A stretch of DNA of 42,313 nt from Betaproteobacteria bacterium (GTDB taxonomy: Bacteria; Pseudomonadota; Gammaproteobacteria; Burkholderiales; SG8-41): contig JANXSE010000382.1 of assembly GCA_025356695.1 (NCBI GenBank), forward strand, positions 1 to 42,313, in the 5' to 3' direction. The notes under the pieces were generated by a model that saw only the letters and a program-made list of their open reading frames with translations, was not told where the DNA came from and ran no database searches. This document shows positions 33,317 to 42,086 of this stretch, piece after piece. Every line of letters begins with the position of its first letter. Position 1 is the first letter of the stretch. Position numbers and translations under genes: made by a program.

Positions 33317-33405
33317 GCGCAATTTGAGGCTAATGGCAGGCTACTAATTCGCGCAGACTTGTTATTCGAGACTCTCGCTTTTTATTCCCTCCCCCTTGTG
33401 GGGGG

Positions 33406-33822
33406 CTAGGCCCGCGAGGGCGGCATTTCGTTAGCAGCGAGCCAGAAATTCACCAGCGCACCGGCCGCTAGCCCCAGCGCCGCCGGCGCGGCCGGCCGCA
33501 GCACGCAGGCATTGGCACCCGCACCGTAACAAGCGGCGAGGTCGAAGGCGCCGCCGACGATGACCAGCGGCACCAGGCTGGCATGGGAATCGCTTTTCAG
33601 CGCGACTATCGTGGCCGTCAGGGCGCCCGCACCGGCAGTGGCGCCGTCCTCGACCACGATCAGCCGCGGCAGCGACCCGGCCTGCGCGCGCAGGTGGGTC
33701 AGGGCCGCCGCCGCATCGGGCAGCACCGCCATCTGTTCGCGTGGACAATGCGCCGCCAGCGCCTCAATCAGGGTGGCCGAACCGCCGATCACCAGCAAAC
33801 GCGGATGCTCACTCGTCGTCAT
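33406..33822 (-). CDS. Degenerate receiver (pseudo-receiver) protein
   Basis: A 138-residue protein with the alternating hydrophobic pattern of a receiver domain (LLVIGGS, LPRLIVVEDG, LVPLVIVGG, NACVLRPAAP) but without its chemistry. The acidic pair is Gly13-Gly14, the phospho-Asp position is Glu58 (or Asp59 by a shifted reading), the Thr/Ser position is Gly90 and the Lys is Arg109. The tail FWLAANEMPP resembles that of the active receiver at 30544-30993. Its ATG overlaps the stop of the eight-PAS kinase by four bases, so the two are made together. It may be a phosphorylation-independent kinase partner. Confidence 0.82.
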   Translation of the reverse strand: MTTSEHPRLLVIGGSATLIEALAAHCPREQMAVLPDAAAALTHLRAQAGSLPRLIVVEDGATAGAGALTATIVALKSDSHASLVPLVIVGGAFDLAACYGAGANACVLRPAAPAALGLAAGALVNFWLAANEMPPSRA

Positions 33823-36800
33823 GCGACCTTGGCCTCCATGGGTGCCTGCGGCAGTGTAACGTGAAAACTCGAACCCTCGCCAAGCCGGCCCTCGGCGCGG
33901 ACGCCGCCACCGTGGCGCTGGACGATGCGCGCCACCGTCGCCAGCCCGATGCCAGTGCCCTCGAATTCGGCGTCGGTATGCAGGCGCTGAAAGACCCCGA
34001 ACAGCTTGTTCGCATACTGCATGTCGAAACCGACGCCGTTATCGCGTACGGTCAGCGTCGTCATGCCGCCATCGCCCAGCGCTGCGCTGATTTCAATGCG
34101 CGCGACCTCGCACGGCCGTGTGTACTTGATGGCATTGGATACCAGGTTCTGCAACACGATCGCCAGCAGCCCGGCGTCGCCATACACCGCCGGCAGCACA
34201 CCCACCTTCCATTCGATGCGCCGCGCCGCGGTGTCCGGTTTGAGGTGTTCGATCGTGTCGCGCACCAGACGCTCAAGTTGCACGCGCTGCATGTGCAGCT
34301 CGGCGCGCCCGGTGCGCGAAAACGCCAGCAGATCGTCAATCAAGTGACCCATGCGCCGTGCCGCGTTGCTGACACGGTCGAAGTAACGGGTACTCTGCGC
34401 GTCAAGCGTGGGCCCGGCGTGGTTTTTCAGCAGGTTGACGAAACCGTCAATATGCCGCAGCGGCGCGCGCAGATCATGCGAAACGGTATAGGCGAACGCT
34501 TCGAGTTCACGGTTCAGCGCGGTCAGTTCGGCGGTTTTCTGCTCGAGCGTGGTGTTCATCTCCCACACCGCCTGCTCGCTGCGCTTGCGCTCGGTAATGT
34601 CGTGCGAGAGGCCGACGATCGCGGTCACATTGCCGTCGCTGTCCACCACCGGCGCCTTGACGGTTTCGATCCACGCCGTACCGTCGTTATAGTTCCAGTT
34701 GCGCTCGCTGCGCAGCACCTGCTTGGTTTCGATGACGCGGCGGTCTTCGGCATCGATGATCGCCACCTGTTCAGCGCTGAAATAATCGCGGTCGATGCGG
34801 CCTTCGATATTGTGCGGAGTCAGGCCGCGCTGCGTAAACCAGGCGTGGTTGACGGCGACATATCGGCCCTGCAAGTCCTTCAGCCACGCCGGGTCGGGAT
34901 TAGCTTGGAGCAGCGCGTCGCGGCGGCGCCGGCTTTCCAGAAGTGCAACCTCGGCGTTATGTTGCGCGGTGACGTCTTCGGCAATGCCCTGCAAACGGAA
35001 TGTTTTGCCGCTGGCATCGCGCAGTTTGGTACCGTAATCGCGAATCCAGCGGATGCCGCCGTCGCGCCGCACGATCCGGTATTGCCCGCGATAGACGTCG
35101 GTACTGTCGTCGCGTATCCAGTTCTCAAAGGCACGGATGTCGTCACGGTCCTCCGGGTGGATCGAATCAAACCAGAGCTGCGAATTGGCCTGCAGTTCTT
35201 CGGTGCTGAACCCCCAGATTTCCGTGAATGCCTTGTTGACGTAAATGACACTGACGGGATCCGGCTCGATCATCCAGAAAACGTCGTCCACCGAATCAGC
35301 AAACAGGCGGAAGCGTTCTTCGCTGGCGCGCAGTTGTTCTTCCGCCTGTTTGCGCGCCGTGGTATCGAACGAGATGCCGACGATGCCAGTGACTTCGCCC
35401 TTTTCGTCGAACACCGGCATCTTCACGGTTTCAAACCAGCCCGGATTGCCGTCGACACGCACCATGCGCTCGACGCGCTGTTCCTTGCGCGTCGCAAAGA
35501 TGAGCTGGTCCTCGCGGTCGCGCTCGGCCGCCTGCGCGGGCGGAAACACCTCGGCGTTGGTGCGGCCGATGGCGAAGCCGGGGTCCTGTTTGAATCGCTG
35601 ATACCACGCGCGGTTGACGGCGACGAATCGACCGTTGCGGTCTTTCAGCCAGGCCGGCGCCGGAATGCTTTCGAGCAGGGCATCGCGGCGCTGCTGGCTG
35701 ACCGCCAGTTCACGTTCGATGTCATGGCGATGGGTAACGTCCTGCGTGACGCCGACCATACCGACAATACGGCCTTCGGCGTCGCGCACCGCGCGCCCGG
35801 TGCTGCGCATTCGGCGTACCACGCCGTCGGTGCGCACAAAGCCGAATTCAACATCGTAGGGAACACCATGCGCCATCGTGGCCCGGCCAATGGCAAGATA
35901 CCGCGTGCGGTCATCGGGATGCACCATCTTGCGGAAATCCGGATACTGGTTGAGATTTTCAGGCAATGGCCCAAGCAGCTTTTCGTGGCCGCTGCCCCAG
36001 TGCACAACGTCAGAGGCAATATCCCATTCCCATGTGGTCAGATTGGCGGCATCCACGGCGATGCGCATGCGCTCTTCGCTTTCGCGCAGGGCCTCTTCGG
36101 CGCGTTTGCGCGCGCTGATATCGCGCACGGTCACCAGGCGCTGGCGGTTCTGTGTCCCGGGAATGCCGATGGCGCTGCCTTCGACCTCGATCGGCGTGCC
36201 GTCCAGGCGCAGAAACGTCTGGTCCCACAATCCTGTCGGCAGACCGGTCTTCATCACGTAGGCACGACGCGCCAGCGCCACTGCCTCGCCGCTTGGATGA
36301 ATCAGCTGCTGCACCGTCATACCAATGAGCTGCTCTGCTGATGCTGCACCAAACAGTTTGACTGCGGCCGGATTGACAAAGGTTAATTTGTCGTCTGTGT
36401 AGATGATCACCGCGTCGGGCGATGAATCGACCAGCATGCGATAGCGTTCTTCGCTGTCGCGCAACGCCACCTCGATCTTTTTGCGCTCGCTCACGTCGCG
36501 GATGACGATATGGCGCGCCGGGCCGTCGGCCAGTTGCACCGTAACACCGGAAATTTCGACATCCACCACCACGCCGTCAAGCCGCACATATTTGCGTTCA
36601 AACAGGCCGGCGCCGGAGTAAGACGGGTCTTCCTCCAGTTTTTTGAAGCGTGCCTCTGCGTCTGCATGATAGTCCGGATGCAGAAAGCGCAGCACGGGTG
36701 AACCCACCACCTGGTCTTCGGCTTGCGCGCCAAGCAGGCGCAGGGCTGCCGGATTGGCGTAAAAAATGACGCCGCGCCTGCTGATTATGGTGGCGTCTGG

Positions 36801-38555
36801 CGATTCTTCGACCAATCTTCGGTACCGCGCTTGGCTGTCGCGCAACGCCGCCTCGATCTGTCTGCGCTGCGTGATGTCGCGCGCCACCACCTGGCGCGAC
36901 GGCAGGCCCTGGTCGAAAACGAAGGATACGCTGACTTCGGCATCGATCACGCTGCCATCGCTGCGCAGAAAGCGCTGGTTGTAGAGTCCCGGCATTTCGC
37001 CGCTGGCGACCATTTTGTCGATGCGCGCGGCGGCCTCCGCGCGGTCGTCGGGATGCACAATGGCGAGCGGCGATTTGCCGACGACCTCCGCGGCGGACGC
37101 CGCGCCGACCATCCGCAGCGCCGCCGGGTTTGCAAACACGATGGCATCGCCGCGATTGATGAAAACGGCGTCGGGGAACTCCTCGACCATGCGGCGGTAA
37201 CGTTCCATGCTTTCCTGCAGCGCCGCCTCGGCCTTTTTGCGCGAGGTGATGTCGCGCGCCACGATGTGGCGCGCCGGGCCGTCAGGCAGTTGTACAACAA
37301 CACTGGAGACTTCGACATCGATGACCCTGCCGTCGAAACGCACATAGCGCCGCTGCGCCAGGCCGCGGATACCCGAGAGTTCGTCACTCTTCATGCGCGC
37401 CATGCGCTCGCGCACGACGGCATGAAAATCGGGATGCAAAAAGTCGAACAGCGATTTGCCGACGATCTGTGCGTCGGACGTTGCGCCCAGGAGCTGCAGA
37501 AACGCCGCATTGGCATAGAGTATGGTTTCGTCGCGATTGACAAACGTCGCGTCCGGCGAGTCTTCCACCAGCCGCCTGTAGAGCGCCTCGCTGTTGCGCA
37601 GTGCGACGGCATCGCGCTCACGCCGTCGCACTGCGTACAACAGCGCCGCGGCGGCGGACAGTGCCAGCAGGCTCGCCGCGAGCGCGCCCAAAAACAGGTT
37701 GCGCGCGCGGTCATTGACTTCGGCGAGCACGGTCTCCTCGGCGACGCCGGCAGAAAGAATCAGCGGATAGCCCTCGATCTGGCGAAACGCAACGCGCCGG
37801 GTCACACCATCGACCACGGAGGCGTAACGCGCCGTACCTTCATTGCGTTCGGCATATTGGCTGAACAAGGCGCCGCCGCTGACGTTCTGCCCGGCAACAT
37901 CGACCTCGCCGCTGTTGCGCGCGCGGATGAAACCATCGCGTCCGGTCATCACGATCAGGCTCTTGGCGCCCAGCCGCACCTCGCGGTACATGCCGGTGAA
38001 CACATTCGGGTCGATGACGACGCTGACGATGCCGTCGAAACTGCCGTCCGCCCGGTTCAGCCGGCGCGTCAGGAAGATGGCGGTACGCCCCAGCATGCGC
38101 GTCTGCAGCGGCCGGCTGATGACCGGCTTGCCGCCGTCGGCGTCCCGGTGGGCCTTGAAGTGATCGCGGTCGGCAAGGTTCTGTGCGCGCTCGAACGGCT
38201 GGTCCATCTGCACGACATCGCCGCGCGCATTGACGACGGCGACCGCGGCAACGATTTTTCGGTTGAGGCCGGCCTCGCGCCCGAAGCGTTCGAGCGACAG
38301 GCCGCGACCGTCTTTTTCATGCAGCGCCTTGACCCGCAGCGCGATGCTGTCTGCGTAGTCAAGCGTGCGTGCCGCATGTTCGCTCAGCGTGCGCGCGAGA
38401 TTGCGGTTTTCGTCGTCGACTTCGATCAGCGTGCGCGCGCGATCCTGCTGCGAAAGCAGATAGACCGACCCCCAGAACGAGGCGATCACCGCCAGCGCAC
38501 ACCAGCAGACCGCTGTCGTCAGCGTGCCGGCCCTCGCGTTTTTCAATACCGCCAT
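33819..38555 (-). CDS. Membrane histidine kinase with eight PAS domains
   Basis: A 1578-residue sensor kinase. Helices at 12-34 and 286-308 bracket a Cache-like periplasmic domain. Eight PAS units follow, beginning near residues 323, 449, 574, 701, 826, 951, 1071 and 1201; the first four are close copies (RYRRLVEESPDAT-type starts and RHIVARDIT-type ends), and units 6 and 8 resemble each other (PAWLKD). HisKA has His1360 (AYTVSHDLRAPL), then LQNLVSNAIKY, DNGVGFD and GTGIGLATV. No receiver is attached. AAAGGGG lies before the ATG. It overlaps the pseudo-receiver gene and lies 158 bases after cheB. Its target may be the single-domain receiver or the receiver-PP2C protein. Confidence 0.94.
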   Translation of the reverse strand: MAVLKNARAGTLTTAVCWCALAVIASFWGSVYLLSQQDRARTLIEVDDENRNLARTLSEHAARTLDYADSIALRVKALHEKDGRGLSLERFGREAGLNRKIVAAVAVVNARGDVVQMDQPFERAQNLADRDHFKAHRDADGGKPVISRPLQTRMLGRTAIFLTRRLNRADGSFDGIVSVVIDPNVFTGMYREVRLGAKSLIVMTGRDGFIRARNSGEVDVAGQNVSGGALFSQYAERNEGTARYASVVDGVTRRVAFRQIEGYPLILSAGVAEETVLAEVNDRARNLFLGALAASLLALSAAAALLYAVRRRERDAVALRNSEALYRRLVEDSPDATFVNRDETILYANAAFLQLLGATSDAQIVGKSLFDFLHPDFHAVVRERMARMKSDELSGIRGLAQRRYVRFDGRVIDVEVSSVVVQLPDGPARHIVARDITSRKKAEAALQESMERYRRMVEEFPDAVFINRGDAIVFANPAALRMVGAASAAEVVGKSPLAIVHPDDRAEAAARIDKMVASGEMPGLYNQRFLRSDGSVIDAEVSVSFVFDQGLPSRQVVARDITQRRQIEAALRDSQARYRRLVEESPDATIISRRGVIFYANPAALRLLGAQAEDQVVGSPVLRFLHPDYHADAEARFKKLEEDPSYSGAGLFERKYVRLDGVVVDVEISGVTVQLADGPARHIVIRDVSERKKIEVALRDSEERYRMLVDSSPDAVIIYTDDKLTFVNPAAVKLFGAASAEQLIGMTVQQLIHPSGEAVALARRAYVMKTGLPTGLWDQTFLRLDGTPIEVEGSAIGIPGTQNRQRLVTVRDISARKRAEEALRESEERMRIAVDAANLTTWEWDIASDVVHWGSGHEKLLGPLPENLNQYPDFRKMVHPDDRTRYLAIGRATMAHGVPYDVEFGFVRTDGVVRRMRSTGRAVRDAEGRIVGMVGVTQDVTHRHDIERELAVSQQRRDALLESIPAPAWLKDRNGRFVAVNRAWYQRFKQDPGFAIGRTNAEVFPPAQAAERDREDQLIFATRKEQRVERMVRVDGNPGWFETVKMPVFDEKGEVTGIVGISFDTTARKQAEEQLRASEERFRLFADSVDDVFWMIEPDPVSVIYVNKAFTEIWGFSTEELQANSQLWFDSIHPEDRDDIRAFENWIRDDSTDVYRGQYRIVRRDGGIRWIRDYGTKLRDASGKTFRLQGIAEDVTAQHNAEVALLESRRRRDALLQANPDPAWLKDLQGRYVAVNHAWFTQRGLTPHNIEGRIDRDYFSAEQVAIIDAEDRRVIETKQVLRSERNWNYNDGTAWIETVKAPVVDSDGNVTAIVGLSHDITERKRSEQAVWEMNTTLEQKTAELTALNRELEAFAYTVSHDLRAPLRHIDGFVNLLKNHAGPTLDAQSTRYFDRVSNAARRMGHLIDDLLAFSRTGRAELHMQRVQLERLVRDTIEHLKPDTAARRIEWKVGVLPAVYGDAGLLAIVLQNLVSNAIKYTRPCEVARIEISAALGDGGMTTLTVRDNGVGFDMQYANKLFGVFQRLHTDAEFEGTGIGLATVARIVQRHGGGVRAEGRLGEGSSFHVTLPQAPMEAKVA

Positions 38556-38713
38556 ACCGCCCCTTTCAGGCTTGCCGGGGACGTCCCGCGCTGTTTCGCA
38601 CGGTGCGGCGCCAACCGGAATACGAGGGTATTACACGGGGCCATGCCGAGGCAACCTTGGGCAGCGCTTAATCCACGCGTTAAACCGGCCGTTGCCCGGC
38701 GATCGCAGCCTGC

Positions 38714-39811
38714 CTAGACGCGCACGGCGTGCGGGCCGCTGCCGCGCACCATCGCCAGCACGCGCTCGGCAATGTCCGCTAGCGGCAGCACTTCGTCGGC
38801 GCCGCCGCGGGCAATCGCCTCTTTCGGCATGCCGAAGACGACGCAACTGGCCTCGTCCTGTGCAATCGTGCGCGAACCGGCCTGCTTCATTTCCAGCATG
38901 CCGGCTGCGCCATCCTTGCCCATGCCGGTGAGGATGACACCGACCGAGTTGGGCCCGGCGTATTTCGCCGCCGAACGGAACAACACATCGACCGCCGGGC
39001 GGTGCCGGTTGACCGGCTCCGCCTGTGACAGTTCGGTCATGTAGTTGGCGCCGCTTTTGCGCAGCAGCAGATGCGAATGTCCGGGCGCGATGTAGGCGTG
39101 CCCGGGCAACACACGCTCATCGTGCACCGCCTCACTGACGGCGATGCGGCACAGCCCGTCGAGGCGTGTCGCAAACGATTTGGTAAAGCCTTCGGGCATG
39201 TGCTGCGTGATGAGGATGCCGGGGCAGTCCGGCGGCAGGCGTATCAGCACCTCCTTGATCGCCTCGGTGCCGCCGGTGGAAGCGCCGATGATGATCAGTT
39301 TTTCGGTCGAGGCCAGCCGGTTGCCGAGCGCGGGCAGCACTTTTGAACTGCCGGCGGCAGGCGCGCGCTGGCGCAGCCGCGCGCCGGCGGCCGAGCGGAT
39401 CTTGTCGGTGATTTCAATCGCGTAGTCGTGAAAACTGTGTTCGATGTCGAAGGCCGGCTTGGCGACGTAGTCGACGGCGCCGAGTTCAAGCGCGCGCAGC
39501 GTCGCCTCCGAACCACGCGCGGTGAGCGTCGATACCATGACCACCGGCGTCGGCCTCAAGCGCATCAGGCGTTCGAGAAATTCCAGACCGTCCATCTTCG
39601 GCATCTCGATGTCGAGGGTGAGCACATCGGGATTGAGGTTACGGATCATTTCGCGCGCAACCAGCGGGTCCGGCGCCACGCCGACCACTTCCATGTCGGG
39701 CTGGCTGTTGATGATTTCGGACAGCAGCTTGCGGATCAGCGCAGAATCGTCGATCACGATGACGCGTTTCTTGTGCGCGCCTGCTGCTGCCGCTGACATC
39801 GTCGCTGCCAT
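38714..39811 (-). CDS. cheB: Chemoreceptor methylesterase/deamidase CheB
   Basis: A 365-residue protein: receiver domain at 14-135 with Asp67 ([12 protein letters not shown]), then the CheB esterase domain with Ser178 (GASTGG), His204 (TQHMPEGF) and the Asp of GMGKDGA, a complete catalytic triad. The ATG at 39811 has AAGGAG six bases upstream; longer frames into cheD are unlikely. It follows cheD by ten bases. It demethylates receptors under CheA control. Confidence 0.95.
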   Translation of the reverse strand: MAATMSAAAAGAHKKRVIVIDDSALIRKLLSEIINSQPDMEVVGVAPDPLVAREMIRNLNPDVLTLDIEMPKMDGLEFLERLMRLRPTPVVMVSTLTARGSEATLRALELGAVDYVAKPAFDIEHSFHDYAIEITDKIRSAAGARLRQRAPAAGSSKVLPALGNRLASTEKLIIIGASTGGTEAIKEVLIRLPPDCPGILITQHMPEGFTKSFATRLDGLCRIAVSEAVHDERVLPGHAYIAPGHSHLLLRKSGANYMTELSQAEPVNRHRPAVDVLFRSAAKYAGPNSVGVILTGMGKDGAAGMLEMKQAGSRTIAQDEASCVVFGMPKEAIARGGADEVLPLADIAERVLAMVRGSGPHAVRV

Positions 39812-39821
39812 GGGCAACTCC

Positions 39822-40457
39822 TTATATGAACAGTTCGACTTCGCCGCCGGCCGGCTTCTGGCTGAGGCGGGAACGGTAGTCAATTTCGCGCGTGACGATG
39901 GTGTCGTTGTGCATGTTGCGCAGCTTTTTCACCAGCACGCGGCCGCTCGCCGGGAAAAAGTAGACTTTGCGCGGATAGATATCGTTGAGATCCTGCGCCA
40001 CCACGCGGATGCCCTCGGTACGCAGAAACTTCAGCACGAACTCGGCATTGCGCTCGCCAACATTCGCCTGCGTCATGCCGGCGATGACGGCACCGCCGCC
40101 GAACACCTTGGCCTCCAGACGCGAGCGCACCGCACCCAGCTTGATCAAGTGGTTGATCAGCATTTCCATGGCGTAACTGCCGTAACGCGCGGCGTTGCCG
40201 GCGGGCCCCGCCGAATCGGTGTCCGGCAGCATGAAGTGGTTCATGCCGCCGATGCCCAGCTCCGGATCGCGCATGCAGGCGGCCACGCAGGAGCCCAGCA
40301 CCGTCACCAGCAGCAGGTCTTCTGGCGTCGCATAAAATTCGCCCGGCAGCACCTTGACCGCATGGCTGTCATGCGTGCGGTCGAAATACAGATTGGTGGC
40401 AAAACAATCCGGCAACGCGGCATCCCGCGCGCTTGCAGACGCGACAGCAACGGCCAT
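39822..40457 (-). CDS. cheD: Chemoreceptor glutamine deamidase CheD
   Basis: A 211-residue protein with the CheD catalytic Cys57 in [10 protein letters not shown] and His74 in GGMNHFMLP, plus the conserved GGGAV and NVGERN stretches. CheD deamidates receptor glutamines and in some bacteria works with CheC; here no cheC is seen and CheZ is present instead. It lies two bases after the cheR stop and ten before cheB. Confidence 0.95.
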   Translation of the reverse strand: MAVAVASASARDAALPDCFATNLYFDRTHDSHAVKVLPGEFYATPEDLLLVTVLGSCVAACMRDPELGIGGMNHFMLPDTDSAGPAGNAARYGSYAMEMLINHLIKLGAVRSRLEAKVFGGGAVIAGMTQANVGERNAEFVLKFLRTEGIRVVAQDLNDIYPRKVYFFPASGRVLVKKLRNMHNDTIVTREIDYRSRLSQKPAGGEVELFI

Positions 40458-40459
40458 GA

Positions 40460-41317
40460 TTATCTTTTCTTGTGGTGGTGCGCGAGTTCATACACCGTCT
40501 TGCCGCGCAGGCGGAACAGGTGCCCGGCGTTGTGAAAGCTCTCCGAATGGCCGGCGAACAATACGCCGTCTGCGCGCAGCAGCGGCACGAATTTTTCGAG
40601 CACCTTCAACTGCGTCTGTTTGTCAAAATAGATCATCACGTTACGGCAGAAAATGGCATCGAAAGGACCGCGCATCGGCCACACCGCGTCGAGCAGGTTG
40701 AGCTGGCGGAAGGTCACCAGATTGCGCAACTCCGGCCGCACCCTGACGTAGCCGGCATTGGCGCCGCTGCCGCGCAGGAAGAACCGCTTGACACGTTCGG
40801 GCGAAAGTTTTTCGATGCGCTCATCGGCATAAACCGCGGCCTCGGCCTTGGCCAGCACGCCGGTGTCGAGATCGGTGGCAAGGATGCGCACCGGCGGCGT
40901 CCACGTGTTGTAGAGCTCGACCAGCGTCATCGCCATCGAATACGGCTCTTCACCGGTCGAGGCGGCAGAGCACCACAGCATGCCGTTGCGGCCGTTGCAG
41001 TGCTTCTGCATGTGTTCGGCGAGCAGCGGAAAATGGTGCGGCTCGCGGAAAAACGCCGTCAGATTGGTGGTCAGCGAATTGGTGAAGGCCTCCCACTCTG
41101 CGGCGTCGTTGCTCTCGAGCAATGCAAGATAGTCCTGAAAATTTTCAAGGCCGCGTTCGCGCAGGCGCCGCGACAGGCGGCTGTAGACCATTTCGCGCTT
41201 GGCCGGGCTCAGCGAAATGCCGGCATGATCGTAGATCATGCGCCGCACCTGTTCGAAATCGCGATCGGAAAAGCCGAACTCGTGCCCCGCCTCGCTCTTC
41301 GCCAATGCGTTTGCCAT
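40460..41317 (-). CDS. cheR: Chemoreceptor methyltransferase CheR
   Basis: A 285-residue SAM-dependent methyltransferase with an N-terminal helical domain (FEQVRRMIYDHAGISLS, LSRRLRE), NLTAFFREPHHF, the SAM site CSAASTGEEPYSMAM, and CRNVMIYFD near the end. It methylates receptor glutamates. The beta-subdomain that binds receptor pentapeptides is present by length. It is the first of cheR-cheD-cheB. The edge chemoreceptor, with an EWSEF tail, is a likely substrate. Confidence 0.95.
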   Translation of the reverse strand: MANALAKSEAGHEFGFSDRDFEQVRRMIYDHAGISLSPAKREMVYSRLSRRLRERGLENFQDYLALLESNDAAEWEAFTNSLTTNLTAFFREPHHFPLLAEHMQKHCNGRNGMLWCSAASTGEEPYSMAMTLVELYNTWTPPVRILATDLDTGVLAKAEAAVYADERIEKLSPERVKRFFLRGSGANAGYVRVRPELRNLVTFRQLNLLDAVWPMRGPFDAIFCRNVMIYFDKQTQLKVLEKFVPLLRADGVLFAGHSESFHNAGHLFRLRGKTVYELAHHHKKR

Positions 41318-41365
41318 GCTTTTACCCTGTTCCTGTGAACGTTGCCTGCGCCCCGCGCGGGAGGC

Positions 41366-41902
41366 TCAATTCGGTGCGCCCGTGCCGGTATGTACCGGGC
41401 CGACGCGCGTGCTGGTCATGACTTCGAGCGCGGCGACCTGCTCGCCGATCTCCTTGAGGGAACGCGCCAGATTGCTGATGCGCACACGGTGTTCACTGAC
41501 AAGCGCGCGCAATCGCCGCACCACGCAGGAACCCTCGGCGACGAAATTCTGCACGTCCACCGCCACCAGTTCGATGCCGTCACCGGCCAGCCCGTGGGCG
41601 AGGCCGTGGGCGAGCAGATTGGATTGGAAAGCAATGCTGTCGAGCTTGCCGATCGCGTCGAGCAGCAGCTGCGAATTCACCGCGCCCTGTTCGGCGACGC
41701 TGGCGTTGGTGCCGGCGATTTCGCGGATCAGCGTATTGATTTCGGCCACTTCGCTGCGGATGTCGGCAACCACCGAACGCGTCGCGGGATCGCGCGACCG
41801 TGCACCCGGCGCGTGGGCATCGGCGCCCGGTTCACGTCCGAACGTGCAGCTGTAAACGTTGCCGTTCTGCTGCTGCACGACTTTTCCCCTGACGCTGTTC
41901 AT
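41366..41902 (-). CDS. Small soluble protein resembling a degenerate chemoreceptor tip
   Basis: A 178-residue soluble helical protein. The ATG at 41902 has GAGGAG six bases upstream and is preferred to the frame from 41950, which overlaps a promoter-like site. The middle reads IAFQSNLLAHGLAHGLAG then ELVAVDVQNFVAEGS, which lines up with the chemoreceptor hairpin pattern [21 protein letters not shown] then [16 protein letters not shown], but the tip residues that bind CheA and CheW are lost and about four residues are missing. There is no membrane helix or HAMP. It lies between a full chemoreceptor gene and cheR. A modulator of array assembly is possible; it could also be a decaying receptor. 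Confidence 0.8.
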   Translation of the reverse strand: MNSVRGKVVQQQNGNVYSCTFGREPGADAHAPGARSRDPATRSVVADIRSEVAEINTLIREIAGTNASVAEQGAVNSQLLLDAIGKLDSIAFQSNLLAHGLAHGLAGDGIELVAVDVQNFVAEGSCVVRRLRALVSEHRVRISNLARSLKEIGEQVAALEVMTSTRVGPVHTGTGAPN

Positions 41903-41955
41903 GGCCGGCTCCTCGATCAAAAATTCAACGCGATGTGCAACCGCGGACATCCCTG

Positions 41956-41983
41956 TTTACGGCAGGTTTCCACTGAACATTGA
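41956..41983 (-). promoter_or_regulatory. FliA-like promoter before the small receptor-tip protein and cheRDB
   Basis: TCAATGTT-N12-GCCGTAAA on the minus strand, 54 bases before the ATG at 41902 and just after the terminator of the edge chemoreceptor gene. Confidence 0.4.
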
Positions 41984-42036
41984 GCGTTTCATCCTGTGTG
42001 TGCAGTATTGCGCGTCCGCCGCCGCTTCAATCAATG

Positions 42037-42063
42037 AAAAAGGGCGGGGTTTCCCCGCCCTTT
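42037..42063 (-). terminator. Rho-independent terminator of the edge chemoreceptor gene
   Basis: On the minus strand AAAGGGCGGGG and CCCCGCCCTTT form an 11-base stem with a three-base loop, followed by a T-run (TTTTT in all). It begins 24 bases after the stop of the chemoreceptor gene. Confidence 0.85.
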
Positions 42064-42086
42064 CATGTCACATGGAACGCCGTGGA

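Noticed and set aside
33387..33405. CCCCC-TTGT-GGGGG hairpin as a terminator after the pseudo-receiver
   Set aside because: On the transcribed minus strand the stem is followed by AGGGAATAAAAA rather than a T-run.
33741..38717. Long plus-strand frames of 866 and 664 codons
   Set aside because: Both are antisense to the eight-PAS kinase, which has clear PAS, HisKA and HATPase motifs; the frames arise from codon bias.
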